A DNA stretch of 64,000 nt, taken from positions 22,378,001 through 22,442,000 of the forward strand of contig NC_079377.1 in the NCBI RefSeq assembly GCF_021018895.1, read 5' to 3'. The notes under the pieces were generated by a model. That model was not told where the DNA came from and made no database searches. It saw only the letters and a program-made list of their open reading frames with translations. The position numbers were made by a program, and so were the translations under genes. Source of the DNA: Seriola aureovittata. Taxonomy: Eukaryota > Chordata > Actinopteri > Carangiformes > Carangidae. Shown here in pieces: positions 36,770 to 49,537 of the stretch (positions are counted from its first letter, which is position 1; each line of letters starts with the position of its first letter).

Positions 36770-36965
36770 TTACATGTCACATTTACTTTCCCCTCTGCTC
36801 CCTTATGTGCCTACTGTAATAATCTCATTTCCCCTTCCTTACGTCCTCCTCTCACCCCCATCTCAACATCTTTCTTCACTTCTGTCAAGGCCAACTCTTC
36901 TGTCATTACCTTCATGTGTTTGTTTTCTTTTGCCTTTTCTGCTCCCCTGCCCCACTCCATGACCT
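36770..36965 (+). repeat. Pyrimidine-rich tract
   Basis: CCTT/CTCC-rich run on the + strand. Confidence 0.65.
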
Positions 36966-39900
36966 ACACACACGCACACACATTTGTAGTATACTTTGAC
37001 ATGCATTTGACCCTTAATGTGCAGTATGTAAGATTCATGAGTCTTTTCTGTCCTGGGAACCACATGGGTGGAAAATGGCATCCTCCTCTCTCTCTCTCTA
37101 CATTGATAGAGAGACATTAATAATGGTATAAGAGTGCAAGAAAAAGGAAAGTGGCTGCATGTAGCTAATGGAAGCTGTTGACTTTCATTAGGGCGGGAAA
37201 TGGAGGTCGTACAGTATTTTTGTCTAAATGTGGTTACAATTCAAATCAGTTCAGTTCTGTACAATTTCATATAATTTGAGTGATTCCAGCAAAGTGGGAT
37301 ATGTTTAAAGTGATTCAGTGTCAGCAGAAATTTGTGTAGGTTCAGTTCATTGTGATACTGTTGGCCTCTTGCTGTCATGTCAATTAGTTCTTTTTTCCAT
37401 TCTGTATTCCTCAATTCTTTGTTCACGGGTCAGATTGGATCCACATAATACTAAACAAATACTTTATTCAAATGCTATAATGGTGCATGAGAGAAATATC
37501 TCGACAGAAGAGATAATATTACCTACAAGAGGGAGGAGGAATGGCTATGACAGTGTGAGAGTGCACTATTGAGATCTAAAAACACACATGCTGTATATGT
37601 TTGTCAGCAGGCAGGAGACCCTTTAGTATCAGCAGTTAGTGCGATTGCATGTTTCATGTCACAGGAGGCAGGTTCAGAAAAGCTCACCTCGTTGTTTTTC
37701 TTTGTATTTGACTTTGTGTTTCATCTCTGAGGTGTCATACTCCTCAACCCAGATAATTGCCTGAATTTGATTGCAATGCTAAATGCGCTCACACTGAGCA
37801 CCTTTGACTGTGTGTTACAATACGTGATATACCACTAATTCAACACCAACTTTGGTTTATGCAGGTTTTTTTTTTTCTTTTTCAGTGAATGCAAAACTCC
37901 CTTGCTTCCAAATACTTCTCTTTTGTTTTTTAGAGCTGTAACACACTATCAAAGAGACTGAGCTTCATAACAGCTGCCAATATTCCCCCAGCTCTACTGC
38001 CTGAAATAGTGTTGCGTATCAAACACCAAATACTCCATTGCTCTTGGCAATTTAACCTTCTTTTCTTCAGCTTAAAATGTATGAAACATTTCCTGCACAG
38101 TGTCTCTATACTTGTCATGAAACAGCTTAATGAGAAATTACTTTAATGAGAAAGGTCAACTATATAAGACACTCTTATGTCAAGTTTTTTTTCATAAACA
38201 CATATTTTCATATTGATTTTGTTGAGAGAAAAAAAAAAGTCGGTCCTTGCTGAAAACAGGTCATGTTTTCGGACAGTCTTCAGTGTCCCCGTGTATTACA
38301 GGCTGTGTATTTTTTCTCAGCTGCCGTGTTGACTCTACTTCTCGACACAGGGGTGCTAAAATCAGAGGAGGGTGATGGCTGAGAAGAAGAAAAGGAAAAT
38401 GGGGATTAAAGTAGTGAGGTCACACCTTCGCCATAACTTAAAAAAAAGCTTAATTTGTATGATTTCAGTTTCTGTGAGCATCACTATATTTAATGAAAAA
38501 AACGGATGAGGAAGTAATGAAATAAAAGGCTAGTTAGTTAATTATAGTAAGCAAAGCATTACAGTGTAGCTGCTGGAAGAGGTGAGAATGGGGTGACAGA
38601 CTGCAGTGGGAGGGTTAAGGAGGGAGATCACGGCAGCGAGTGATGGGTTAGAGGAGAGACAGAGGAAAGATGGAGGCAGCAGATGAGGAAAAGGAAAACA
38701 GACTTGGACATGTGTGTTTTAAACAAATTAAAAAGACATGGCTGGGTTCTGGAACAGAGCAAAATGGTGTGAAAAAGCAAGAGTGGAAAAAAACGCCAGA
38801 AGCGACAGCAGTTACACATGTGAGGAGGTCGGCTGAGACATCCAGCTGGACTCATGTGTGAGCTAGATGGGAATGAAGCCTCATGCATCACAAGCTTGAA
38901 ACTGTAATAAGCAAAGAGTAGATGGATAATGCAGTAAATACATTGGACATTGAGCGGGTTGGAATTCTAAATAACTTAATAACCAAGTGGTTGGTTTTGC
39001 TCGTTTCCACTATTGAAATAATGATTAAGTTCAATATTACCTCAAAAACTAACACAGACAGGGTTAGAAATGAGTGTGTTAAATGTATTCCTACATAAGC
39101 CCACACTTTGGTGGCAGCTTCTCGCAACACCAGGATGCACTGCTATCTATTGCCATTGCTATTGCAATAGCTACTGCTATTTATTTCCATCGGTCAAAGC
39201 CTGCTGATCCTCCAGAGTGTTACAGTCACTTGTTTGTCATTCATCCTACGGATTACATGCTGAACATTAAAAAGGCGGGTTTTATCTAAAATACAGAAAG
39301 ATGACAAAAAGAAAAATGCAAGAGAGTTGGCGTGCTGTGGAGTAGTGAGAAACTCCTCCTGTTGATACTGGGACACATTGATAATATTAAAACTCATCTT
39401 TGGAGTATTTTGATTTAGTTTCTTTGTGTTTAAATGTCAACCTAAATGACGTGAAAACAACTTCAAGATGTGAGCTGCCAGTGTACGCATGGCGATGCAA
39501 AAGGATGCCAGTCCTCTGCCCTAGCCCAGCTCGAGGGGAAGTGACAAGTTGAAGTCACTGGGGTTCATTTGAGGCCTGCATACTTCCGCCGATGACACTC
39601 CGTATATGCTTCGGCCTGTCAGTGGATGGTATAGCCTCAAGGCTGGGTGTTAATTAATTCTCCTAGACATAACAACAAATCATTTTTCCAGTATAACCTC
39701 TGCTGTGACAAGATTAACAGCAATTATATCAGTTGCTCCTTAGATTAGCACTTCTCAGCTTGTGTACTTTGACGTCTTCCTCTCTATGTGCAGTTTATCA
39801 AATATGTGCTACAGGCACTGCAAGACAAGCCTCATATGATGAGACATGGCTGGTGATGTGAAGGGCCTTGGATAGGCATGTAACACAACAATGTCCCATT

Positions 39901-40328
39901 TCAGACAAACAAAATAATGTTGGCTTCCTTTTTTGAAACCACAATGATGATTTGTCTTTTGTAGAATTGTTCTGTTAGGAGAAAATTTTTTATTTTATTT
40001 TTTTACTTTTTAAAGTATATTTATTTATTTTTATGAATTATGCTCACTTCAAGTTGGTTATAATATGTGCAGGCATTTTTACCATGCCTTTTTCCCCACC
40101 CAGGTATTTGGTGTAATTCAATCAGTATGACTGTCACCTAAAGGATTTTCTAAAATCTTCTTTCTGAAAAGGAGGTAAAGGAATAAAATCCAGACCTCCA
40201 GGCCCTCAACATCTCAGGGCCAGAGCATCATATTCTCCCCAGGCTGAGGTGTTCTTTCCTGGGAGACAGACAGCCTGATAGAGGGTCATCCATCCGGAGC
40301 CTCGGGTGCAGTCTGGCTGATCAATAGG
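36966..40328. other. Unassigned noncoding sequence
   Basis: No gene. 39141-39185 is a cryptic GCTATT/GCCATT repeat. 39440-39660 is a repeat-free, higher-GC block that stands out from its flanks and may be a conserved noncoding element. Confidence 0.45.
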
Positions 40329-40363
40329 ACACACACACGCACACACGCACGCACACACACACA
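40329..40363. repeat. CA microsatellite with CG interruptions
   Basis: ACAC repeat broken by ACGC units. Confidence 0.92.
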
Positions 40364-40633
40364 GTCATGTCTCCATGACTTCAGAGGACATTACATTGAC
40401 TTACAATCATTTCCTGGAGACTAACTCTAACCTTAATCAAAACTACGACTTGCCTAACCCTGAAGCGAATCCTAACCTTAACCTAAACCTAACCTTACCT
40501 TAGCCTTTAAATATGTCCTCAACTTAAAAGTTAATGATTTATTTACATAATGGGCACCTGTTCTTCCCCATGAGGAGAACAAGTCCCCAAAATGTGACAG
40601 ATTTCAGTCCCCGCAACTTGAGTAACACCTGGA
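40364..40633 (+). repeat. Interspersed repeat with telomere-like core, bounded by CA arrays
   Basis: Both sides are CA repeats. The body contains CATTTCCTGGAGACTAAC, then a 40471-40500 core of CCTAAC/CCTTAACC/CCTAAACC words, then AAGTCCCC and CAGTCCCCGCAA. This order matches a common teleost repeat in which GTCCCCA words and CCTAAC runs adjoin CA microsatellites. The core resembles vertebrate telomeric CCCTAA but is too irregular to be a telomere. Confidence 0.75.
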
Positions 40634-40657
40634 ACACACACATACACACACACATAC
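40634..40657. repeat. CA microsatellite, interrupted
   Basis: ACAC/ATAC repeat that closes the telomere-like block. Confidence 0.85.
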
Positions 40658-41600
40658 AGAGTATCTGTACACCCTAGCATCACAGCTCAGGGAGGACATG
40701 TTGAGCACACAGTGATCTGTCTTCATAGCAGCAGCATCTGCTCTTGTCCCTGTCTGTCTGTACAATGTATGAGTGGGAGGTAATTGCAGCGCACAACACC
40801 ATCACAGTGACATTAACTCATGATGGGGATTAAGTGAAGTCCAATACTGCGGCACCAATATTATCATTATCTTTTTTTCTCCCTCATTCCCGCTCTTCTT
40901 TTTGAAGCACATGTGGAATTGTTCTTGTCGTTGTTGTGTTATTGTTTTGTCTTTCGATTTGCTAGCTGCCAGATAAATGCAGTCAGTTGGATTGCTACTT
41001 TCATGGACCAGTTGCATGATAACTAGCGTTATCTCTGCAGCTTTCTCTGCTGTGTGAAAGCGTATGCAAAACCTTCATAACCTTACTTATGCTACTAGCA
41101 GCTCTGGTTTCAGGCCACTGAACCACCAGGACTCTGAAAGAGTCTAAAGATGCAGACTGGACTGATATGTCGAATAGAGGATAGTGTGATGATACATAGG
41201 AAGAAAGTGAAATGAAAATCCTGCTGGCACTGGAACCATGACAAGAGAGGTGTAGAATGATCAAAAATATTGTAAAAAGTTAATATGTTTAATCCAATTA
41301 TTAAAAAATAAAATGTGATACTGATCTACTTCTAGAGATAAAATATTGGTCTGGACACTTTAACAAAAATCATTGTTAAAAGGACAAACTTTAGATACAA
41401 AAACAGAAAAGCTATTAAAGATTAATTAAACCTCCGGGGAAACTGGCTATATTATCCGAATGATAAATAGTTAAGCTATTTAATAAACATTGGCTAATAT
41501 AATTAAACACCTCTGCAGTTTGCTGTCAATAAAATTGTAACATTATTCGTTACTCATCAAACCCCGTCAGATATCCTGTGCCTTTGAAGCTGTTTTGCCA
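40658..41600. other. Unassigned noncoding sequence
   Basis: Nothing recognised; 41260-41560 is very AT-rich. Confidence 0.5.
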
Positions 41601-41660
41601 CAGATTACTTAAAATCCTGTCACTTAAAATCTGTTGCTCTCCCAATGCTGATGAGTCATT
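41601..41660 (+). repeat. Diverged direct repeat, copy A
   Basis: CAGATTACTTAAAATCCTGT, then a TGTTGCTCTCCCAATGC segment and ATGAGTCAT. It aligns with copy B 175 bp downstream at roughly 70 percent by eye. The ATCCTGT-ACT-TAAATC-CTCTCC order recalls a fish repeat ending CGTTACTCCCCAACACTG. Confidence 0.6.
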
Positions 41661-41775
41661 ATTTCCACTGAATATTATCAAACAAAGGTCACAACAAATA
41701 ATTATAATTTGATCGCTGTGCTTATTTCAGTAACTGTAACAGATTACTGCTTTACTTTTATTTTTTTTTCATAAT

Positions 41776-41836
41776 CAGATTCCTATAATCCTGTTACATG
41801 TAATCCCTCACTCTCCAACCCTTATGAGTCATCACA
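41776..41836 (+). repeat. Diverged direct repeat, copy B
   Basis: CAGATTCCTATAATCCTGTT, then ACATGTAATCCCTCACTCTCC and ATGAGTCATCA. It is closer than copy A to the family terminus I recognise (TGTAATCC-TTACTC-CCAAC). Confidence 0.62.
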
Positions 41837-43128
41837 TCCATTAAGACACAGTCACACATATTACACAGCTGTTATCTTACACAGCCTTTTATCTTGCTTT
41901 GCTCTCAGCTAGTTCTCTTATCTTCATAAAAGCACGCTTTTATCCAGTGTTTTGCTCATAGCAGTGTCTTGGGGGTAGGGTGGAGAGTGTGTGCATGTGT
42001 GAGACAGAGTGTGTCAGGGTGGGTATTCCTCTTACATCTTAACCAGGTTTTATCATTAGCGTCCAGCCCTTGTATAGTGCTTTATGATTCTGCATTGTGC
42101 ATTGCTTAAATGCCTTCGCCTGTTATGTGATTTTACAATTAGCTTCTCCTATTTTTCAGGGAACAACCTCTTATTCAGTTTCTTGTTCATAACATTTTCT
42201 TGTTGGCCTCTGTAATCTCATTCTTTGCTCTTATCACAACCCTCTTGTTGCGAGTTGCACTTTTTTCTTTCAAAGCTATTTGTTTTGACTGGATGATAAA
42301 AATGCTGACTTATTATAGAGCCTGGTCCCATTCTAAACGCCATTCTTTTCAGAGTTTTTAGCAGGATAATATAGTCCCATGAACATTTTTATTACAAGGT
42401 TACTGAAAATGACAACGAGACACTGGAAACAGGCCATTTAGTTGGCAATTAAATCCACTGTGCCTAACCGAATACATATAGTTTGATCACAGGAGGAACT
42501 ACACCACAGATTCTTGCAGTTTTCCACACACATTTTTACCATGTGAGCATACAGTGACAAAGCTGTATTATACAAATGTCTGCACTTACAATAAGCCAAC
42601 AGTGTCGGCTGAAAGCCTGCAATGTAAATGTAGGAATGTAAGATCATCACCTGGCACCTTGAGAAATACATCACTGTGGAAGTGAATAATAAAGTTGCCT
42701 ACAGAGGGTGAGAACTCGCCTCAGGCACAGAAAAGCAGAATGAAGGTTGCAGACTTTTCCATTGAAACCTTCATTTCTTCATTTGGTCACTGCACTGGTG
42801 ATTCAACAGAAAGTTCATAACAGCTGCATACTCACCCAGTACTGTGCCAAAACCTTGATTGAGATACTGTCTGTGTGTTTTTATGAAACATTATAGATTA
42901 ATCCCCCTTATCAGTGTTCTGTTTATTTGTACTTGAACATGCAGCACATCTATTGCACAAATGCCTAGAATATAGATCATCATTCTTCACACTGAGGCCA
43001 AAGCCTACAGTGTTTGTGCACATTGCCATGGAGACGAGTAAATGAAACTGGAAAAAATGTATTAAAGGCAAAGCCATCAGTGGGGTGAAAACTCCATTCA
43101 GTAAACTTCATTCAGTCCAAACTTTTTG
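41837..43128. other. Unassigned noncoding sequence
   Basis: No gene recognised. 42840-43080 is repeat-free and of even composition. Confidence 0.45.
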
Positions 43129-43372
43129 GAGGGCAGCATTGGCAAGGAGGTTAGAGACGGAGCAGACCGAGTCGGTGGTTAAATATCACAACAACCTCGA
43201 AAGATTTGGCAGATACAGTGAATGAGAAACACCTTCTCAGCACCTAATGTTGAGGTGCCCCTGAACAAGGCGGTTAACCTTCAGCTGCTTATTAACGAAC
43301 AGTAAGACACTGTAGCTGCCATATACAGTATAAATATGGATAAGTGTAAAACAGGATGTTGCTGAAAATGAG
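43129..43372 (+). mobile_element. tRNA-type SINE, old copy
   Basis: An A-box-like TGGCAAGGAGG at 43140-43150 and a decayed B box GGTTAAATATC at 43177-43187 are spaced as in a tRNA gene. Downstream come AGACGGAGCAGACCGAGTCGG (between the boxes), AGCACCTAATGTTGAGGTGCC and CTGAACAAGGCGGTTAACC, a string I recognise from fish SINEs in the form GAGCAAGGCACTTAACC. No poly(A) or target duplication is visible, so both ends are approximate. It is a different family from the SINE at 31823. Confidence 0.68.
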
Positions 43373-44129
43373 TATACATGCTGAGTTCACCTGTGGCTAG
43401 ATGGAGATGAATTCAGAGACAGGATATTTTGGATACATTCAGTTCAATTACAGCAGTAACAATTTAGTCTTCTGATACCTCACAAATTGGAAATACTCTT
43501 CTTTAGTGCATTTGTGGTGTAGTTGGTTCATATGTAGTGATATTAAGTGTCATATCTGCCATTTTGTTTACAAATGAACAACATTAAATTCACAGCAGAT
43601 CAACTTCATCCCGTGAGGTAGTTTCTCATTTCTCTCATCCAAATGGGTGGCACAGTTTGAGAATATCTGCTGCGTTGATAATGTGCTCTGTGAATTTCCT
43701 GTAATATACTGTACATCTGGGAAGTTTTCTCCCAGTGTGCAGACGAGAGATAAAATAGCAGTTTGATGTCACTACTGGTTGATCTAAATGTCATATGTGT
43801 TGCCAACATGCAACAAACATTATATATTATTTACAAACTGTCTATATATCCAAGTAGTTGCTGTCTTGTGCTGAAATCACTTGAGTACATGCACACAGAG
43901 ATAGGGAGACACACAGACAGACTCACAGTGCAAAATACCTATGGGGGTGATGAAATCTAACCAGGCGTGTAATCTGAAGATTTCTACCAGAGGAATATTC
44001 ACTTTTCCATCAGGCTGTTGCTTCATCCCTCTGTCGTCTATTTCTCCCTCCTCCTGCCTACGCTTTTGCAGTAGCAGACGCTCTCACTGTCTAAAGTAAA
44101 CATCACCAGATGGAAATGGACTTATTCAG
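43373..44129. other. Unassigned noncoding sequence
   Basis: Nothing recognised. Confidence 0.5.
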
Positions 44130-44216
44130 TGTGTGTGTGTGAGTGTGTGTGTGGTGTTTATGTGTACTGTAAGTCATCTTTTGCTTCCTCTCTCTCTCTC
44201 TCTGTTTTTTTTTTTT
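44130..44216. repeat. GT repeat, CT repeat and T run
   Basis: GT 44130-44154 with one GA interruption, CT about 44188-44203, T run 44204-44216. Confidence 0.9.
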
Positions 44217-44283
44217 ACTTATTCTGCACCATGCACCTCCCTCTCTCCTTGGATTTCTTTCCTAAAAGGAAATATCCCTGTCC

Positions 44284-44284
<1 letters not shown>

Positions 44285-44340
<56 letters not shown>
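44285..44340. repeat. CA microsatellite, 28 units
   Basis: Uninterrupted CA repeat of 56 bases. Confidence 0.97.
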
Positions 44341-44342
<2 letters not shown>

Positions 44343-45696
44343 TAATGGACCAAAGGGCTCCCATGTGTCCACGGGGAGAAAGCCAATCGTCCCATCGTGG
44401 TATTGCTGCTGTATGAAAAATGTATGATAGGATATGATACAAAGCACAACTCATATCTACACAGTTGTGAATTAATAATTTGGTTTTAAATGCACTCAAT
44501 AAGTCTGCCAGTGGCTTTAAAATCTTTTTTTCAATGTTTTCTTTTTCTTTAACTTTAACTTGCTGGTTCAGGGCTTTTAACAGAACAGGCATCTCTCGTT
44601 TACTCCTCATGCCTCTCTCTTTTCCTGTTCCTCTGTCTCAATCTTTATTCTTTCAATGCCATCTTTACCCCCCCTTTTTATTATTATTTTTTTTTGTTGG
44701 TCCCTCTCTCACCCACTGTCTGTCTGTTTGACCCCCTGCACACCTCTATCTCCTTTTGAAGCACCAGCTATGACTCAGTAAACACTGGCCTAATCATTCC
44801 GCCCTTCCAGAAATCCGATTGCCAGCTTCCGGTTTGAAATATCATCAATATTTAATTAAGTGATTATCTTTTTAGGACACAACACAGATAGCAAAGGGAA
44901 AGAAGCTTAAAAGTTGGCTCCAGTTCATGGATAATCCTCTTGTCAAAATGGCCACCCCTGCAGTGGTGTTACTGTCCACCCACCTGACCAAACTAAAGTC
45001 CTACAGATAAAAACAAAATAGGACCATAATGTGACCAGAATCTTTTTACTGAATGTAGTTTTTTTTCCCAGGCATGCTAGAGACCTAGACCTCTGCTTCC
45101 CTATCAACATTAGGTCCCCATGTGCTTCAATGTCTGCCAGGAGATGTCACTTTTAGAAAGAAATGACCTCCACATTTGAATGATAATGTTTATTTGTAAT
45201 GAATAAAAATGCACTTTTTGTCAGGCACCAGAGATCAGAACACTTCCAAAATACCAAGGGAACATCTTACCAGACTTGGTTTATGTTGATGCTTTCACTT
45301 GATTCATGACCTACATTTTTAATGTGCAGTGCATTCATAAAACTTATTCTATATTTTATTCGATTTTATATTGTAATCATTGTATTGGTTCAAGAGTTGA
45401 TTAGTTCCCTTCCACTTAAACATGCAGCACCTTACTGCAGCCGCTGCACCTCACCATCAGGGAATCCTGTCAGTCCTTTGACCCCAATATGATAAGAGCC
45501 AGTATAAGAGCCAACTGAGACATTACATCCCTTTCCTGAATTGACCATGGCTTCATCATAATGGAAAAACATGTCCTCCTAGAAAGAACTACAGCATCAG
45601 TCATTTCAAGAAGTGCCTTAAAATGACAAATGGTTGTGTTCAATTGACAAAAACCCCTATTGAATCCTTTGAAATATGATGGGAATAAAGTTTAGT
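44341..45696. other. Unassigned noncoding sequence
   Basis: No gene; T-rich runs near 44520-44700 only. Confidence 0.5.
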
Positions 45697-45753
45697 CACC
45701 TAACCAAGTTGCTTTTGTGCTTAAACCTAACCTAAATTGTAACCATGGCATTG
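45697..45753 (-). repeat. Interspersed repeat fragment, inverted partner of 49413
   Basis: CACCTAACCAAGTTGCTTTT, then TGTGCTTAAACCTAACC. Read on the minus strand this is the GGTTAGGTTTAAGCAC...CTTGGTTAGG order seen again at 49413-49460 on the + strand. Confidence 0.62.
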
Positions 45754-47677
45754 TCTCATCGCAAAACAGACTTGGATTAGATGGTGCAGACAAATTACTT
45801 TTTGTAATTGAATCATACTAATCAACAAACAACTCTGATGTGGCAAAAACAGATTTTCTTTGGTCTAATGACAACAAACTGTGGGCCACCTGTGCAGATG
45901 AGTGGCATAACCAGAACAAGAATCACTCAGGCAGTACGAGGAGGCAGTCGTCAATTTCCTCTGAGACTAATTGTTAATGAGGAGCAGTTAGGAGGGCAGG
46001 TAGCAGGGTAAGGTGACAGAAGGAGCTGAAAACTCTTTAGTGGTAGTTAGTCATGTGAAAAGTGGTTGGTATGCAATGATAGTGCATATACGAATACCTA
46101 CACTAATCAGAGAAATTAGACGAAGAGAAGAAGAGGAAGAGGCTTACAGAATGAGGACATTCTGTTGAAGCACAAGGACAATTTCATGTGTAAACTACAA
46201 AGTCAACTTTGACCATTTGAAGAGTGTACTCTACAGACCTGAGCTGTGCATTTATACCTTGAATGAATATCTTGAAAAACCGAGGCCTTGAGCCAAACAT
46301 GTGAACACAGCTCTCACTCTCACAGTATAGGGACAAAATGGCCCTCAGCCACTACTACCACTACTAATCCCAGACGACCTTGCCTGAGATACTTGAATAG
46401 GCTTTCTAAAAAGTACATAATGCAGACTAGACTGAAAAAGCATTATCTACAATGTACTGTAGGCCTGCAATTGGTCAATCAACCCCCTCAGTTGTCTCTG
46501 GCAGAGTTAAAAGATTCTAATCTGCAACCATGCAGGGCAGATTTTACAGTTTAACTCATAAATAGTGAGCCTTGATCATATAGATTATAGGCTGTCTTGG
46601 AGCGAAGCTGGGTAGGGTGATTATTTAATAATTGGAAAAACATCCTTGAGCCCTTTTTAAATTTTTAAGGTTGAAGTTATTCAGTTGCAACTTCCTGGGG
46701 GTAGAATCCGCTGGTACACAATATTACCCATCAGTGTTCTGTTACAGGCTGAAATTGTAGCTTTTCTTGGGGGCCATTAGGTCCTTATATTGAACGATCA
46801 GCAGGAAAAATAGATCTATTAAACCAGCTGCGATTTTAATAGCAGGACTCTTTTAGAAGTATCCAGGGCAAACCACTAATGCTGGTATTCAAAAGCCAGT
46901 AACCAAGGTTGGCCATTGCAGTCTTAAGTGGCTGCCCTGTTAGTTTCACAGTTAGGCATCAGGGCCTATGCTGAGTAACTTGATTCTCGAGGGTTGACTG
47001 TTGATCTTCTCCCACTGATGAAAATAGAAAAAGCACGTTTTCAGCCAGTGAAAGTCCATCCATGTGCAAACAACCCAGATCCATTCAATATTTAAGATTT
47101 TACACATTGTGCAGTAAAACAACAAATCCAATATGATTTTTACATATTTATTTTTCATTATCATCATTATTATTAATGCTTTAATTCACTTAAATTCCGA
47201 TTTATTGCCAACAGGTATAAACAGACCACAGAGGAAATGCTGACAAATTATCAGTCGTAGACATTTGCAAAGTACTTTGTTTGTGGCTCTTCCTCTGCTA
47301 AGCTGCATTAAGATCCTATTTCTTTAAGAGTTTCCACTGCTGGAGAATCTCCTGTGCAGTAGAGCTCCCATTAAGACACACAACTATTATATCTGTGTTG
47401 TTGTTGGAGGTGATAAATCAGCAGCTCTGAATAATTTACCAGCATGGAGGAGAAGAGCGATGAGAGATTTAAAGGTACTACACAGAGAATGGAAAGCTCT
47501 CATCTGTTTGTCTCCCTCTCTCTCTCTCACCCTCTTTCTCCCTTTTCTTCACTGTCTTGCATAGAAAACGATTGTCACTTTCTACATCCCCATCTGTCTC
47601 CATATCTCTTCTCTATTTCTCTCTCCAACTGGCTTTGAGAGGGAATCATACTGCTTGCCTCAAACACCACACACACT

Positions 47678-47680
<3 letters not shown>
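45754..47680. other. Unassigned noncoding sequence
   Basis: No gene recognised. A MEEKSDERFK-coding stretch with a good start context at 47444 has no other support. Confidence 0.45.

Positions 47681-47739
<59 letters not shown>
47681..47739. repeat. CA microsatellite, about 29 units
   Basis: Uninterrupted AC repeat of 59 bases. Confidence 0.97.
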
Positions 47740-47743
<4 letters not shown>

Positions 47744-49412
47744 TCTCTCTCGATCCAGTGTTGGTGGAATCATATATCACCATGGGCAGGGATCTTATCG
47801 AGCTAAACTTTGATTTGGCATGTATCAAACTATTCTGTTATCTTAATTATGTTCCCAGACGTTTTCAATTGATAAAGCTTATCTATTGATAGAGATTTCT
47901 TGATAAGGATTATCAAAGGTTTGACAAAGAAGAGGGTGGAATCTGCAGTAACCTCTATGTAAGTGGTTGCTTCCTATCTGAACTGCATGGGGCCCATGAT
48001 CCACGCACCACAGTTTTTCTTATTGTTATTGTTCTACCAAAACCTTGTATTTTCCAAAAGGTCAGCTTTTTCAGGATGTGAATCTGGTCTCAAATAGTCA
48101 GACCTTTGCCTACTGTTTATTTTCAGTGCAACTTAAAGGTCTTCTTGAAGCTTTTCTTAGACAGACAATATCATCCAGAGCATGTTTTCCTTTGTTATTT
48201 ATAAAATTTAAATCCAGACTGATTTTTAAAAGTACCTATGCCAGTGTAAATGAGCTGGGGCACTGCAACAGCTGCTAACTCACTCACTAGCCCTTCCCCA
48301 TAATGAAAGCTTTTCTTGTCTACACTGAATCAAAAAAATCCAGCATATTGCCAATTCAGTGGGTGATTATAGATATTAGAGGCATGACGTGTAACGTAAC
48401 AGAGTCTGTACTGTCATGTTGACTCTCCCTTGTTACTTTTATAACAAGGATATAAAATACAAAAAAAAAAAAAACATAATGAAAGATGATGGAATGATTG
48501 ATTTTGGAGCTTTCAGTTTGACATAATGCAAAACTGAAATAGTTAATTTGACTGTATGCTAGCAAAATTACTAAGAATATGACCCTCTTCCCAAATTGTG
48601 AATTGATACCATTATCCCAAGGATGTAGCCTTACATCAGCCCACCTGTACTCAGAAATCAAGGTGATACTTTCCACTGCGTACTTTGTCAAAAGGCTTAC
48701 AGTTCACATTTGTGACTATGCTTTCTCAAGTCTTTCAGTTTGGAGAAGTATTCAACATCCAAGGTCAATATAAGAAAGTCACATTCACTTATGGACATTT
48801 ACAGGCCACATTGTTTGTGAACAAATCTAAAGAATATGCACTAAAACACAAAATTCATGGTGATCATACCTCTTAAGACAACATGAAGAAATAGTTAATT
48901 CATACCTGCAGAAACTGAATGAAAGGCATAGATGCATCAGAGTTTGAATACGCTTCTTCAAATGTGCTTGTAGTGAATGCATGTTTTTATATCTGTTAAT
49001 AGACTCTGCTTCTAAATTTAGGAGCCTGCTCTAATCAACAGAACATCAGGTTCACTGCTCCGTGCTCTTCTTTAAAAACATAACAGCCAATTAACTTAAA
49101 GTAAATCCACTGTGTGTAATAAGCCATGAAAAGCCAGTGTGCCGGATAAAATACAGTATTAAATACAATTATGATCACTGATCGTGTAATTTCTTAGATA
49201 TACAGTACATGTATATGATTTTGTCTTTAAAAAGACCAGAAAATTATTTTTTTTATTGAGAATTGTACTTAAATGTCTTTTTATCATGGCTTCCAGAAAA
49301 AGTACAGCTTTCATGTTGAGAGTCCTGTTTAGCTCACTAGATAAAGGAAGACACTGCTGGGACCACCTATGCACATTGCTATTGCACACTAATGGTATTG
49401 ATTGGTTTTGAA
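47740..49412. other. Unassigned noncoding sequence
   Basis: Nothing recognised; an A14 run lies near 48461. Confidence 0.5.
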
Positions 49413-49537
49413 GGTTATGGTTAGATTTAGGCACAAAAACCTCTTAGTTAGGTTTTCAGAAAATATTGTGGTTTGGGTTAAAATAAGTATTTCCTTACAG
49501 TTAGGCGATCTTCTTTGCCACGGTTACAACAATACCA
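49413..49537 (+). repeat. Interspersed teleost repeat fragment
   Basis: GGTTATGGTTAGATTTAGGC, then ACAAAAACCTCTTAGTTAGG, then GTGGTTTGGGTTAAAATAAG and GTTAGGCGATCTTC. I recognise this order from an abundant fish repeat. Similarity may run on to about 49700 (GTCGGTCTTTGTACTACGTC near 49636), but the limits cannot be fixed. Confidence 0.6.

Noticed and set aside
40471..40500. Telomeric array or chromosome fusion point
   Set aside because: Only short irregular CCTAAC words inside a repeat that is common in fish; no perfect CCCTAA tandem run.
44285..44340. CRISPR-like or tandem regulatory array
   Set aside because: Simple dinucleotide repeat. No array in the window has repeat-spacer structure.
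44215..44610. 131-codon frame, - strand
   Set aside because: It crosses the CA array as a valine-cysteine run, and its remaining sequence has no domain.
47443..47478. First coding exon MEEKSDERFK with a strong start context
   Set aside because: No recognisable continuation, weak donor, and only ten codons. Not distinguishable from chance.
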